A stretch of DNA of 64,000 bases from Thiohalocapsa sp. (GCA_021736785.1 JAIPFF010000015.1:1-64000), one strand, 5' to 3'; positions 45,458-54,985 are shown, counted from the stretch's first letter. Translations and numbers: made by a program. Notes: generated from the letters alone by a model not told the origin.

Positions 45458-46600
45458 TCAGCGGCGGCGCTTGCCGAGCAGGTCGGTGACGCTGATCTTC
45501 ACCGGAAAACGCGGGCGGTAGGTGGGCTGCTGCGGGCGGTTCTTCCAGGGGTCGGTCAGTTGATCGCCGACCCAGACGCCGAGCAGGCCGAGAGGAAATA
45601 GCCAGGTGTAGGCCGCCAGCGGCAGACCGAACAACTCGGGGCCGCCGATGAGGGGCAGCTCGAAGCGCCAGGCGGGCCCGAGCAGCCAGTTGCAGGCCTG
45701 CGCGAATACGCCGAGCATCAGCGCCGCGGCGGCGGGCAGCAGCACCCGGCTCCAATCACCGGCCGCCAGACCCGAGAGCAGCGTCGGCCTGGCGCGCACC
45801 TGCTGCAAACCCAGCGCAAGCAGCAGCGGCGCCAGCAAAGCGACAGGGTAGAGCCAGTCGGGCCAGAGCGGGGCGGCGGCCAGTGCCAGCGCCGCGAATC
45901 CGATCAGCATCCAGCCCTCTTGCGGAGCCGGCTCGCCGCCCATGGGGGCCGCGGCGCGGGTCCATCGCAGGACCGGCTCGAAGGACGCCAGCCATTGGCG
46001 AAGGCTCAGCAGCGCCGGCAACAGCACCGCATAGTGGAACGACTTGCCGAGCACGAACGGCACGGCTTCGACGGCGGGCGGATAGGTCCACAGCTGCAGG
46101 AATAGGTTCAGCCAGTAGAACATCCAGCCGACGGCAAGGCTGGCCGCGAACAGGCTGAAGAAGTAGCCGGGGCGCTGGCGGATCAGGCTATTGCCGGTTC
46201 GCCGCTGGGTGTCGGCATTGGCCAGCAGCGCCACTGCCAGCGTGATCAGCGCGCAGGCGGCATTGACCGCGTCGCCGTCCACTGCGATCAGAGCGGCGAT
46301 GAGCGCGAACAGCGCAAACCAGACATAGCGCGGTAGTGGCGCCGGCGTGCGTGTCTCGACGGCGCGCCCCGCGCGATGCCGCGGCCTGGCGAGCCAGAGC
46401 ACTGCAAGCACCGTCAACGCCGCGGCAAGTGAGGCCGCGAGCGTGATTGCGGCATTCGGTGGCGCCGGATCCCATGCCCGCGCCGTCATCGGCAGCCGCA
46501 GCAATTCGGACAACGGCTGCCCGCCCGCCACGGCGCCGAGCAGCGGCAGCAGCAGGGTCAGCGCGATGACCGCGGCAAGCGGCAGCAAGGCTCTCGGCAT
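45458..46600 (-). CDS. Polytopic membrane protein of unknown function
   Basis: A 380-residue integral membrane protein with about nine or ten hydrophobic spans (for example ALLPLAAVIALTLLLPLLGA, YVWFALFALIAALIAVDGDA, LIGFAALALAAAPLWPDWLY, YTWLFPLGLLGVWVGD). The C-terminus is basic and cytoplasmic (VKISVTDLLGKRRR). No transporter or enzyme motif was recognised. It lies downstream of ccmI on the same strand (123 bases) and could be read with the ccm genes, but no functional link is known. Confidence 0.8.
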   Translation of the reverse strand: MPRALLPLAAVIALTLLLPLLGAVAGGQPLSELLRLPMTARAWDPAPPNAAITLAASLAAALTVLAVLWLARPRHRAGRAVETRTPAPLPRYVWFALFALIAALIAVDGDAVNAACALITLAVALLANADTQRRTGNSLIRQRPGYFFSLFAASLAVGWMFYWLNLFLQLWTYPPAVEAVPFVLGKSFHYAVLLPALLSLRQWLASFEPVLRWTRAAAPMGGEPAPQEGWMLIGFAALALAAAPLWPDWLYPVALLAPLLLALGLQQVRARPTLLSGLAAGDWSRVLLPAAAALMLGVFAQACNWLLGPAWRFELPLIGGPELFGLPLAAYTWLFPLGLLGVWVGDQLTDPWKNRPQQPTYRPRFPVKISVTDLLGKRRR

Positions 46601-46723
46601 TGGAATCCTCGGCGTGGGTGCCTATGCGGGCGCGGGCCTCGGCCCGTCGTTTCCACCCGCGTTATCGGGTGCAACGGATTGCGTTGCGCCGGATAACGCG
46701 GCGGCTGGCCGAGACTCGGCCCG

Positions 46724-48148
46724 TCAGGGCCGTACGCTGTCGATCACCACGGCGACGCTGTCGCCGGCAGTGCTGGGGATGGGACCGGACTCGCCCTCGA
46801 GATCGCCGGGCTGCGCCATGGCCTGCCCGCTCGGCGAGACGCGGGCGCCGACTATGACTTCGGGGAAGCTCGATAGCTTCATCGCCGGCATCATCGCCAT
46901 GCTGTCGTCGAGCCGCAGCGTGACCGGCAGATCGGCGACGGTGACGCGCTGCACGGCCAGCGGCATCGGCGGGCCTGCCGCCGCCTTCGCGTAGACGAAT
47001 ACCGTGGTGTCCGGCGCTGCCCTGGCGGCCAGCCCCGGCGACAGCGAGACGCTGACCTGCACCGATGCCCCGGCGCTGGCCTCGGCCGCGGGCTCGGGGG
47101 CGCTCTGCGCGGCCGTGCCGTCGGCGCTTTGGCCGTCGGGCGGCGCGGCATCGCCGGTCACCTCGGCGCCCGCCTGTGTGCCGGCGTCGTCGGCGCGTTC
47201 CTCGGTGGCCGGGACCGGCAGCTCGGCGGCGGCGTTCTCCGCCAAGCGCATATCGGCGGGCAGGCCGGCGCGCTGCTGCGCTTCGGCAATCAGCTCGCGC
47301 AGCTCGGTGGCCTCTTCGCTGGCCGGGTCGATCACCGAGAGCACCTTGTTCCAAGCGACCGTGGCGGCATTGAACTGCCCTCGCTGGAATGCGGCCATGC
47401 CGGTCAGCCAGCGTGCCGTGGGATTCTCGGGATCCTGTTCCAGCACCTGCGCGATCAGCTCGGACGGGCGCCCTTCCAGGGAGTTTCCATTGTTCGCGGC
47501 GAGGGACTCGGCGTAGGCCAGCAGCAGCTGGGGGTCGTCGGGGGTCAGCGCATAGGCCTTCTCGAAGGCGCCCTCGGCCTTTTGCGGGTCGCGCATGGCG
47601 AAGTAGGTGCGACCGAGCATCAGCCAGCCTTCGGCATCGTCCGGCGCCTCGGCCATGCGCGCCTCGAGCCGCTCGACCAGTACATCGAGCGGCGGCATGC
47701 CGTCGCCGCCGGCGCCGTGTCCGGGGGCCGACTGCCCGCCCGCGCTCTCGGCGAGGCGCGGAATGATGTCGCGCTCGCCGATACCGAGATACAGCAGCAG
47801 CGCCAATCCCGGCACCAGGATGGACAAGGCAAGGCCGGTCACCTTGGGCCCCGGCAGTACCGCTACGAAGCTGCCGGGCGTCGGGCTGCCGACGTTGCGC
47901 AGCACCTCCCGCTCCAGATCGGCCTTGGCCGCGCTGTACTGGCTCTGATCCAGCTTGCCGGCAACGAGGTCGGTCTCCAGCTCGGCGAGCTGTTGCTTGA
48001 ACAATGCCAGGTTGACCTGGTCCTGATCGATGTCGTCCGGGTCGTCATCGGTGCCCGTGGTCGTAGCCTGCGGTTGCAGCAGAGGGGCGACGACGAACAG
48101 CGCCGCCAGGCCGGCGAGCCCGGCGACGAGAATCCAGAAAATGGTCAT
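46724..48148 (-). CDS. ccmI: CcmI, cytochrome c maturation TPR protein
   Basis: A 474-residue protein. It has an N-terminal helix (TIFWILVAGLAGLAALFVVA), a cytoplasmic coiled segment (VNLALFKQQLAELETDLVAG), a second helix (VTGLALSILVPGLALLLYLG) and a periplasmic part with TPR repeats (AEGWLMLGRTYFAMRDPQKA, NPTARWLTGMAAFQRGQFNA). A C-terminal domain reads VQVSVSLSPGLAARAAPDTT and PMPLAVQRVTVADLPVTLRL. CcmI holds apocytochrome c for heme attachment by the CcmF/H complex. It overlaps ccmH by 4 bases. An Ala/Gly/Asp-rich linker lies between the TPR and C-terminal domains. Confidence 0.93.
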   Translation of the reverse strand: MTIFWILVAGLAGLAALFVVAPLLQPQATTTGTDDDPDDIDQDQVNLALFKQQLAELETDLVAGKLDQSQYSAAKADLEREVLRNVGSPTPGSFVAVLPGPKVTGLALSILVPGLALLLYLGIGERDIIPRLAESAGGQSAPGHGAGGDGMPPLDVLVERLEARMAEAPDDAEGWLMLGRTYFAMRDPQKAEGAFEKAYALTPDDPQLLLAYAESLAANNGNSLEGRPSELIAQVLEQDPENPTARWLTGMAAFQRGQFNAATVAWNKVLSVIDPASEEATELRELIAEAQQRAGLPADMRLAENAAAELPVPATEERADDAGTQAGAEVTGDAAPPDGQSADGTAAQSAPEPAAEASAGASVQVSVSLSPGLAARAAPDTTVFVYAKAAAGPPMPLAVQRVTVADLPVTLRLDDSMAMMPAMKLSSFPEVIVGARVSPSGQAMAQPGDLEGESGPIPSTAGDSVAVVIDSVRP

Positions 48149-48633
48149 GAGGGCTGATCCGTTTTGCCGCCTTCGGCGGTCAGCATTTGCCGAAGCCGTT
48201 CGCGGTCTTCGTCAGTCAAGTCTTGGTCCGTGGTGGACTTCTTGCGCATCAGCGTACGGAGCAGGAAAACGGCTCCGATGCCGATCAGCACGAAGGGGCC
48301 GAACCAAAGGATATAGGTGGAGGGTTTCAGCGGCGGGTCGTAGAGCACGAAGTCGCCGTAGCGCGAGACCAGGAAGTCGAGGATCTCATCCTTCGACTGC
48401 CCCGCGCGCATCATCTTATAGACCTCGTTGCGCAGATCCTGCGCCAGCTCCGCCTGCGAGCCGGCCAGGGATTCGTTCTGGCAGACCAGACAGCGCAGCT
48501 TCGCGATCAGCTCGCGGAATTCCTGCTGCTGCTGCGGACTGTCGAACTCGAATTCTTCCAGCGTATAGGCCGAGGCCGCCGTGCCGAGCGCGAGGGCCGC
48601 GGCAAGGAAAAGCGTTTTGATCAGTGGTGACAT
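48145..48633 (-). CDS. ccmH: CcmH, cytochrome c maturation thiol oxidoreductase
   Basis: A 162-residue protein with a signal peptide (SPLIKTLFLAAALALGTAAS), the redox motif LRCLVCQNESLAGSQAELA (Cys48, Cys51) and a C-terminal membrane helix (ILWFGPFVLIGIGAVFLL) with a short charged tail. It reduces the CxxCH thiols of apocytochromes before heme attachment. It lies between ccmG (21 bases) and ccmI (overlap). Confidence 0.95.
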   Translation of the reverse strand: MSPLIKTLFLAAALALGTAASAYTLEEFEFDSPQQQQEFRELIAKLRCLVCQNESLAGSQAELAQDLRNEVYKMMRAGQSKDEILDFLVSRYGDFVLYDPPLKPSTYILWFGPFVLIGIGAVFLLRTLMRKKSTTDQDLTDEDRERLRQMLTAEGGKTDQPS

Positions 48634-48654
48634 CGTAGTGTGGAATTTGATTGT

Positions 48655-49191
48655 CTACTCCGCCTTCAGTTGCGCTACCAATGGCTCGAGGGTTTCTTCC
48701 CAGACCTGCTTGTCGATCGGTCCGATGTGCTTGTAGCGGATGATGCCCTTGCGGTCGACGACAAAGGTCTCCGGCGCGCCGTAGACCCCCCAATGGATGC
48801 CGACGGTGTTGTCGGGATCGTAGCCGTTCATATCGTAGGGATTGCCGGTCATTCGCAGCACCGTCAGCGCGTCGCGCGACTCGTCCTTCCAGTTCAGGCC
48901 GACGATCTGGAAGTCCGGGATCTCGGACAGTGCCATCAGGGCCTGGTGCTCGGCGCGGCAGGAATTGCACCAAGAGGCCCAGACGTTCACCAGCGAGATC
49001 TTGCCCTTCAGGTCCTCGTCGCTGACGCTGCGGCTCGGATCGGTGAGCTCGGGCAGGCTGAAGTCCGGCACGGGCTTGCCCACCAGCGGCGAGGGCACTT
49101 TGCGCGGATCGTTGCCGAGCCCGAAGACCAGCAAAGCCACGAGCCCGGCGAACAGGAACAGCGGTATCAGGGCGCGGATGGATCGCGACAT
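48655..49191 (-). CDS. ccmG: CcmG/DsbE thioredoxin-like protein
   Basis: A 178-residue membrane-anchored thioredoxin-like protein. An N-terminal helix (ALIPLFLFAGLVALLVFGLG) is followed by KPVPDFSLPELTDP, the active site WASWCNSCRAEHQALMA (Cys75, Cys78), and DFQIVGLNWKDESRDALTVL with WGVYGAPETFVVDRKGIIRY. It keeps CcmH or apocytochrome cysteines reduced. It begins 3 bases after ccmF. Confidence 0.95.
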   Translation of the reverse strand: MSRSIRALIPLFLFAGLVALLVFGLGNDPRKVPSPLVGKPVPDFSLPELTDPSRSVSDEDLKGKISLVNVWASWCNSCRAEHQALMALSEIPDFQIVGLNWKDESRDALTVLRMTGNPYDMNGYDPDNTVGIHWGVYGAPETFVVDRKGIIRYKHIGPIDKQVWEETLEPLVAQLKAE

Positions 49192-49194
49192 GGC

Positions 49195-51180
49195 TCAGGC
49201 CCTCGCGCCGACGGCGCTGCCGGCCGGCGCGGAGGCGCGTACCCGGGCGGTGCGATAACGCGGATCGGTCAAGGCGAGAATGCCGCCGAGCGCCATGAAA
49301 ATGGAGCCGAGCCAGATCCAGCGCACATAGGGCTTGTAGTACAGCCGAAGTGCCCAGTCGCCGCCGCCGACCGCCTCGCCGAGCGAGACGTAGATGTCGC
49401 GGAACAGGCCGGCATCGATGGCGGCCTCGGTCATGGGCATGCCGCCGGCCAGATAGGCACGCTTTTCCGGGAACAGCTCGGTGACCTTGCGATCGCCCTT
49501 GTAGACGATGAAATGCCCGCGGTCGGCCTGGTAGTTCGGTCCGGGCGCCTTTTGGGCGCCGAGGAACTCGAAGCGGTAGCCGGCCAGCTCGTGACTGTCG
49601 CCGGGCGACATGCGCACGTCTTTCTCGCCCTCGAAGTTGGACACCATGGTCACGCCCACCGCGAATACGGCCACGCCGACATGGGCGACGACCATGCCGT
49701 AGAAGCTGCGGCCGCTGCCGCGCATATCGGCCACTACGGTGCGCCATCCTTGCTTGTTTTTCAGCCGCTCGCGCACGATGGCGATATGGCTGAACAGCAG
49801 CCAGGCGGACAGCGCCAAGCCGATGGGCACCCATAGATGGCCGCCGCTGAAGGTCGGCAGGGAGGTGATGGCCAGCACCGCGATGCTGAGCGCGAACGCG
49901 ACCCAGAGCAGTTTCACCAGGCGCATGGGCTCGTCATGCTTCCAGCGCGTCGCGGCGCCGAAGCCGACCAGCAATGCCAGGAACGGCGCCAGTGCCAGGA
50001 ACATCTTGTTGAACCACGGGAAGCCGACCGAGATCTTGCCCCAGTCGAAGGCCTCGTAGATCAGTGGCGCCAGCGTGCCGAACAGCACCAGAACGGTGAA
50101 GGCGACAAACAGCAGGTTGTTGCCGAGCAGCGCGCTCTCGCGCGAGAGCAGGTCGAAGCGACCGCCTTCGGAGACCTCCGGCGCGCGCCAAGCATAGAGC
50201 GCCAGCGACCCGCCGATGACGATGCAGAGGAAAATCAGGATAAACAGCCCGCGCTCGGGATCGGTGGCGAAGGCGTGTACCGAGGTCAGCACGCCGGAGC
50301 GCACCAGGAAGGTGCCGAGCAGGCTCAACGAAAAGGCGAAGATCGCGAGCAGCACGGTCCAGCTCTTGAACGCGCCGCGCTTTTCGGTCACGGCCAGCGA
50401 ATGCATCAGCGCGGTGCCGACCAGCCAGGGCAGCAGGGAGGCGTTCTCGACCGGATCCCAGAACCACCAGCCGCCCCAGCCGAGCTCGTAGTAGGCCCAC
50501 CAGGAGCCGAGCGCGATGCCGATGGTCAGGAACACCCAGGCCGCCGTCGTCCACGGCCGCGACCAGCGTGCCCAGGCTGCATCGAGCCGGCCGCCGATCA
50601 GGGCCGCGATGGCGAACGAGAACGCCACCGAGAAGCCGACATAGCCCATGTAGAGCATCGGCGGGTGGATGGCGAGGCCGGGATCCTGCAACAGCGGATT
50701 CAGGTCGCGGCCGTCCGCCGGCACCGGGAACAGCCGCTCGAACGGGCTCGAGGTCAGCAGCGTGAACAGCAGGAAGCCGATGGCGATCATGCCCTGCACC
50801 GAGATCACGCGGGCCATGACGGTGGCCGGCAAGTCCTTGCTCAACAGGGCCACCAAGCCGCCCCAGGCGGCCATGAACAGCACCCACAGCAGCAGCGAGC
50901 CCTCGTGGCCGCCCCAGACCGCCGATACCTTATAGATTTCCGGCAGCAGCGAGTTGGAGTGCTGGGCGACATACAGCACCGAGAAGTCGTCGGTCAGGAA
51001 GGCCTGCACCAGGCACGCGAAGGCGATGAGCAGAAATGTGAACTGGCCGTAAGCGAGCGGCCGGGCCATGGCCATCCACTGACGATTGCCCACCAGCGAG
51101 CCCGCCAGCGGAAAGGCGGCCTGAACGATGGCGATGGTCAGTGCCAGGATGAGTGCAAAGTGTCCGAGCTCGGGGATCAT
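49195..51180 (-). CDS. ccmF: CcmF, cytochrome c heme lyase subunit
   Basis: A 661-residue polytopic protein with about 14-15 membrane helices. The periplasmic heme-handling WWD domain is present (GWGGWWFWDPVENASLLPWL), as is VWGGHEGSLLLWVLFMAAWG. Further marks are GTFLVRSGVLTSVHAFATDP and a large periplasmic loop (YRFEFLGAQKAPGPNYQADR). It joins heme, delivered by CcmE, to apocytochrome c. Its ATG overlaps the ccmE stop. Confidence 0.97.
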   Translation of the reverse strand: MIPELGHFALILALTIAIVQAAFPLAGSLVGNRQWMAMARPLAYGQFTFLLIAFACLVQAFLTDDFSVLYVAQHSNSLLPEIYKVSAVWGGHEGSLLLWVLFMAAWGGLVALLSKDLPATVMARVISVQGMIAIGFLLFTLLTSSPFERLFPVPADGRDLNPLLQDPGLAIHPPMLYMGYVGFSVAFSFAIAALIGGRLDAAWARWSRPWTTAAWVFLTIGIALGSWWAYYELGWGGWWFWDPVENASLLPWLVGTALMHSLAVTEKRGAFKSWTVLLAIFAFSLSLLGTFLVRSGVLTSVHAFATDPERGLFILIFLCIVIGGSLALYAWRAPEVSEGGRFDLLSRESALLGNNLLFVAFTVLVLFGTLAPLIYEAFDWGKISVGFPWFNKMFLALAPFLALLVGFGAATRWKHDEPMRLVKLLWVAFALSIAVLAITSLPTFSGGHLWVPIGLALSAWLLFSHIAIVRERLKNKQGWRTVVADMRGSGRSFYGMVVAHVGVAVFAVGVTMVSNFEGEKDVRMSPGDSHELAGYRFEFLGAQKAPGPNYQADRGHFIVYKGDRKVTELFPEKRAYLAGGMPMTEAAIDAGLFRDIYVSLGEAVGGGDWALRLYYKPYVRWIWLGSIFMALGGILALTDPRYRTARVRASAPAGSAVGARA

Positions 51181-51656
51181 TGTGCTGCGGCTCCGCTCTT
51201 GACCGACTCGCCGGTCGACTCGATGACGCCTTCCACGTGTGCCGTCTGCAGCGTATCCGCCACTTCCGGAGGCATGTAGGACTCATCGTGCTTGGCCAGC
51301 ACCTCTTCGGCGTAGAACATGCCGTCCTGGCCGATGCGGCCCTTGGCGACCACGCCCTGACCCTCGCCGAACAGGTCCGGCAGGATACCGGTGTAGCTGA
51401 CCGGCACCGTGGCCGCGTTGTCGGTGACATCGAAGCGCACGGTCAGGCCATCCTCCTGGCGCTTGAGCGTGTCCTCGACCACCAGGCCACCGACCCGGAA
51501 TACCGCGTCGGTCGGATGCTCGTTGGCCGCCACCTGGGTCGGGCTGAAAAAGTACGATAGATTGCTCTGCAGCGCGCTCAGCGCCATCGAGGCCGCGGCG
51601 CCGACACCGGCGATGGCCAAACCGACGAAGACCAGGCGTTTTTGTCTTGCTTTCAT
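51177..51656 (-). CDS. ccmE: CcmE, periplasmic heme chaperone
   Basis: A 159-residue heme chaperone. It has an N-terminal anchor (RLVFVGLAIAGVGAAASMAL), the OB-fold body (FRVGGLVVEDTLKRQEDGLT, VSYTGILPDLFGEGQGVVAK) and the heme-binding motif AKHDESYMP, with His123 as the covalent site and Tyr127 as ligand. The ATG at 51656 has GAGGAG seven bases before it. It overlaps ccmD and ccmF by 4 bases each. Confidence 0.96.
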   Translation of the reverse strand: MKARQKRLVFVGLAIAGVGAAASMALSALQSNLSYFFSPTQVAANEHPTDAVFRVGGLVVEDTLKRQEDGLTVRFDVTDNAATVPVSYTGILPDLFGEGQGVVAKGRIGQDGMFYAEEVLAKHDESYMPPEVADTLQTAHVEGVIESTGESVKSGAAAQ

Positions 51657-51838
51657 CTCGATTCTCCTCGGTGCGGTGCGTTGCGCTCGCGCAGTCGGGC
51701 CAATCGACCCATTCGCGACAGTATGGTTCGCCGGCTGAGACGCAGTTGTACGACCTCGGCGACGAGCAACAGGAAGGTCATGCCGAAGGCGCTCCAGACG
51801 AAAAAGGCATAGCCGCCCTGACGCAGAAATTCCATCAT
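51653..51838 (-). CDS. ccmD: CcmD, heme exporter small subunit
   Basis: A 61-residue membrane peptide: FLRQGGYAFFVWSAFGMTFL is the single helix, followed by a basic tail (LSRRTILSRMGRLARLRERN). This matches CcmD, which helps release heme-loaded CcmE from the CcmABC complex. It starts at ATG 51838 inside the ccmC stop region and overlaps ccmE. Confidence 0.9.
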   Translation of the reverse strand: MMEFLRQGGYAFFVWSAFGMTFLLLVAEVVQLRLSRRTILSRMGRLARLRERNAPHRGESR

Positions 51839-52593
51839 GCGGACGCCTCCCGCTCGAGCACACCGCGCACCCAGGTCGAGTCGCCCTCGCGGGTGAGGAT
51901 GATGCTGCGCAGGCGCGCGAACGCGGCGGCGAAGGAGTAGATCCAAAACGCGAGCGTCATCGTCAGCATGGCGGTCAGGATATTGCTCTCGATGTCGGAC
52001 AGCGACGAGCGCTGATGCAGCGCCGCGCATTGGTTCGGGTCCGGGCAATTGATGGACCAGAAAATCACCGGCAGCATCACCAGCCCGACGATGGCCAGCA
52101 GCGCCGATGCACGGTCCGCGCGGCGCACATCGTCGATGGCCGAGTGCAGGGCGATGTAGCCGATGTAGAGGAAGAACAGGATCAGCTCCGAGGTCAGGCG
52201 CGGATCCCAATCCCAATAGGTACCCCAGCTCGGGCGGCCCCAGAAGGCGCCTGTCCAGAGCGCGATGAAGGTGAAGATCGCGCCGGTGGGCGCCACCGCG
52301 TTGGCCATCATGAAGCTGAGCCGGGTGTTGAACACCAGGCCGATCGCCGCCCATGCCGCAAGCACCAGGTACAGCCACATGGACATCCAGGCGGAGGGCA
52401 CGTGGATGAAGATGATGCGGTAGTACTCCTTCTGCGGGTTGGTGCCGCCGAGGCGATCGGGCGTCTCGAAGAAGCCCCAGTACAGCGAGAACAGGATGAG
52501 CACCAGCGACGCCCCGAACAGGACCGGCACCAGCCGGCCCGCGAGCGGGTAAAACGCTGTGGGAGAGGCGTATTTGAACCAATTGATCTTCAT
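51835..52593 (-). CDS. ccmC: CcmC, heme export/handling protein
   Basis: A 252-residue polytopic protein with six helices and the WWD-type signature (FWGRPSWGTYWDWDPRLTSE). Conserved histidines flank it (IFIHVPSAWMSMWLY and YIALHSAIDDVRRAD). It loads heme onto CcmE. A 246-base gap separates it from ccmB, while downstream it overlaps ccmD. Confidence 0.96.
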   Translation of the reverse strand: MKINWFKYASPTAFYPLAGRLVPVLFGASLVLILFSLYWGFFETPDRLGGTNPQKEYYRIIFIHVPSAWMSMWLYLVLAAWAAIGLVFNTRLSFMMANAVAPTGAIFTFIALWTGAFWGRPSWGTYWDWDPRLTSELILFFLYIGYIALHSAIDDVRRADRASALLAIVGLVMLPVIFWSINCPDPNQCAALHQRSSLSDIESNILTAMLTMTLAFWIYSFAAAFARLRSIILTREGDSTWVRGVLEREASA

Positions 52594-52839
52594 ACTTTCA
52601 CCGAGCGTGGCAGTCTAGCATCCGGCGGGCATCGGCCCCACGACCACGGCCGGTTCGGTCGCTGTCTGTCCACGCTGAATATATCGAAAAATCCGATGGG
52701 TGCGCGAGCGACCCGGGTGGGAAGTGCGGCGGCGGAGGGACAGCCGCCGCGCCGCGCAAGCGCCTCGTGCCGAATCCGACCGCCGCGGGAGCAGCTCGGT
52801 TCCGTTGCGGGCCGCGGCCGATAAGTCGTTGCTTCGCGG

Positions 52840-53511
52840 TCATTCGGTCGAAATGCGCAGCGCCGCCGCCGAGGCCAGCGGCGCGAACAGCAGCGCCATG
52901 AGCAAAAACGCGCCCAATAGATAGAAGTAGGGCACGGTGTCGGCGATTTCGATCATGCTGACGGACACCGCGCCGGAACCGTAGACCAGCACCGGGATAT
53001 ACAGCGGCAAGATCAGCAGCGACAGCAGGATACCGCCGCCGCGAAGCCCCAGCGTCAGCGCCGCGCCGATGGCGCCGAGCAGGCTGAGGATGGGCGTGCC
53101 GACCAGCAGCGATGCCATCATGATCCAGACCGCCGCCGGATCGAGGTGATACTGCATCGCCACCAGCGGCGCGACGATCACCAGCGGCAAACCCGTCAGC
53201 AGCCAGTGCGCGATCACTTTGGCCAGCACCAGCAGCGACAGCGGTTGCCCGGTCAGCAGCATCTGCTCCAGGGTGCCGTCGTCGAAGTCCGCGGCGAACA
53301 GGCGCTCCAGCGCCAGCATGGATGCCAGCAGCGCCGCGACCCAGACCACGCCGGGGCCGAGCTCGCGCAGCATCTCGCGCTCGCTGCCGACGCCGAGCGG
53401 GAACAGGCTGACGACGATGACGAAAAAGAACAGCGTCGTCAGCACGTCGGTTCGCCGGCGAAGCGCCAGCGTCAGATCGCGCGTGAGGATGCATGTGAAG
53501 ACCTTCAGCAT
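52840..53511 (-). CDS. ccmB: CcmB, heme ABC exporter permease
   Basis: A 223-residue permease with six hydrophobic spans. Typical segments are RDLTLALRRRTDVLTTLFFF, LFPLGVGSEREMLRELGPGV, VVWVAALLASMLALERLFAA and DFDDGTLEQMLLTGQPLSLL. With CcmA it uses ATP to release holo-CcmE. It lies 9 bases after ccmA. Confidence 0.96.
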   Translation of the reverse strand: MLKVFTCILTRDLTLALRRRTDVLTTLFFFVIVVSLFPLGVGSEREMLRELGPGVVWVAALLASMLALERLFAADFDDGTLEQMLLTGQPLSLLVLAKVIAHWLLTGLPLVIVAPLVAMQYHLDPAAVWIMMASLLVGTPILSLLGAIGAALTLGLRGGGILLSLLILPLYIPVLVYGSGAVSVSMIEIADTVPYFYLLGAFLLMALLFAPLASAAALRISTE

Positions 53512-53520
53512 CGATTCGGC

Positions 53521-54198
53521 CTAAAAAACATCGACCGGCGCGCCGACATCGGAGTCGGCCGCGCCGAGCGTCAGGCGCTGGATCTCGCCGCGGGTCAGCG
53601 CCACCTCCTGGTGGGTCGTGAGGACCACCGCACCGCCGCCGGCGACGTGCTCGGCGATCAGTGTCTGCAGCAGGTCCACGGCGTCGGTGTCCAGCGCCGT
53701 GAAAGGTTCGTCGAGTATCCAAAGCGGCGCCTTGCTCAAGATCAAGCGCGCCAGCGCGACCCGCTTTTTCTGGCCCTGGGAGAGCATCCGTGTCGGCAGA
53801 TCCTCGAAGCCCGCGAGCCCGATGCGCTCCAGGGCGTCGAGCATGTCGTCGTCGTGCAGCGGGTCCTGGTCCAGCGTCGCGGCGACGCGCAGATTCTCGA
53901 GGCCGGTCAGGTCGGCCTTGATGCCGTTGAGGTGGCCGAAATACAGCAGGTTGCGATTGTAGTCCTCCGCCAGGGCGCGGATGTTCTCGCCCCGCCAGCG
54001 GATCTCGCCCTCATCGGGCCGCAGCAGGCCGCACAACGTGCGCAGCAATGTCGTTTTGCCGCTGCCGTTGCGCCCGCGCACATGCAGCAGGCTCTCTGCC
54101 TGAACGCCGAAGCTGAGCCCGGAAAACAGTCGTCGGTCGCCGCGGCGGCAGGTCAGCGCATCGACGTCGAGCAAGGGGTTGGGCGCGGGGGCGGACAT
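53521..54198 (-). CDS. ccmA: CcmA, heme ABC exporter ATPase
   Basis: A 225-residue ABC ATPase. Walker A is GRNGSGKTT (42-50), the signature is LSQGQKKRVALARLIL, Walker B is LWILDEPFTALD and the switch His is in VVLTTHQEV. The segment LYFGHLNGIKADLTGLENL is CcmA-specific. The ATG at 54198 is used; an upstream TTG at 54213 adds five residues. It leads the ccm gene run. Confidence 0.94.
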   Translation of the reverse strand: MSAPAPNPLLDVDALTCRRGDRRLFSGLSFGVQAESLLHVRGRNGSGKTTLLRTLCGLLRPDEGEIRWRGENIRALAEDYNRNLLYFGHLNGIKADLTGLENLRVAATLDQDPLHDDDMLDALERIGLAGFEDLPTRMLSQGQKKRVALARLILSKAPLWILDEPFTALDTDAVDLLQTLIAEHVAGGGAVVLTTHQEVALTRGEIQRLTLGAADSDVGAPVDVF

Positions 54199-54361
54199 TC
54201 GGGGAGTGGGCAATCCTGATGGGAAACCGAGGCGGAGGCCGCCTGCCGCGTCTGTCGCGGTGGCCAGGGCCGGCGCCGCTCGGCACGATACAGCGTCGAC
54301 CGGCGCCGGACAACTTTGAGATAAACTGCGATATTTCGCTGTCCTTGCGCGGAGTCGACTG

Positions 54362-54985
54362 TTGGAGCCGTTTTACCTGCTCGTTTTCATCGCCGGCCTG
54401 CTCGTCGCCAATCTGCTCTTGAATGCGCTGCGCGCGACGGCGTCCATCGGCACCGGCCGCTGTCCTTACGAGCGCCGCGACCCGTTTCTAAGCGAGCAAG
54501 CGCGTCTTTTCATGGGCGCCGCGCAGCAGGCGGTGGGCGAGGGTTACCGCGTGCTGGCGCAGGTCTCGGCGGCCTCGGTGCTGCAGCCCGAGAGCGGGGT
54601 CGGGCGGCGCAAACGCCGCAAGGGCGCAGCGGCGCTGCGCGGGCGGGTGCTGGATTTCCTGGTCTGCGCCGACTCCGATTTGTATCCGCTCTGTGCCATC
54701 GCCATCGAGGAGGAGCGCGCCGGGCGTGCGCGGAAAGCCGCCCGGGCGGCGGTGGCCAAGGCCTGCAGCGACGCCGGTCTGCCCTTGGTCTCGCTGGCGC
54801 TGCGCGATCAGTACGAGATCACCGAGCTTCGCCGGACGTTGCGCGAGGCCATGGCCACCGCCGACCTGCGCCTGACCGACACGCCCAACCCGCATCAGGA
54901 AGACGAAGAGGCCGCGCTGGCCGCGCTGGCGGCGGCCATGCAGGAGCCCGACGGCCCCGGGACCGCCCGCGCTGGCCGTCGCTGA
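54362..54985 (+). CDS. DUF2726-type protein with N-terminal membrane anchor
   Basis: A 207-residue protein. The N-terminal helix YLLVFIAGLLVANLLLNALR anchors it to the membrane. The rest resembles the DUF2726 nuclease-like fold: FLSEQARLFMGAAQQAVGEG, YRVLAQVSAASVLQ, LRGRVLDFLVCADSDLYPLC and AIAIEEERAGRARKAARAAV. The ending is an acidic Ala-rich tail. The start is TTG at 54362, with GCGGAG seven bases before it. It is divergent from ccmA and convergent with the Rieske gene. No function is known for the family. Confidence 0.78.
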   Translation: MEPFYLLVFIAGLLVANLLLNALRATASIGTGRCPYERRDPFLSEQARLFMGAAQQAVGEGYRVLAQVSAASVLQPESGVGRRKRRKGAAALRGRVLDFLVCADSDLYPLCAIAIEEERAGRARKAARAAVAKACSDAGLPLVSLALRDQYEITELRRTLREAMATADLRLTDTPNPHQEDEEAALAALAAAMQEPDGPGTARAGRR

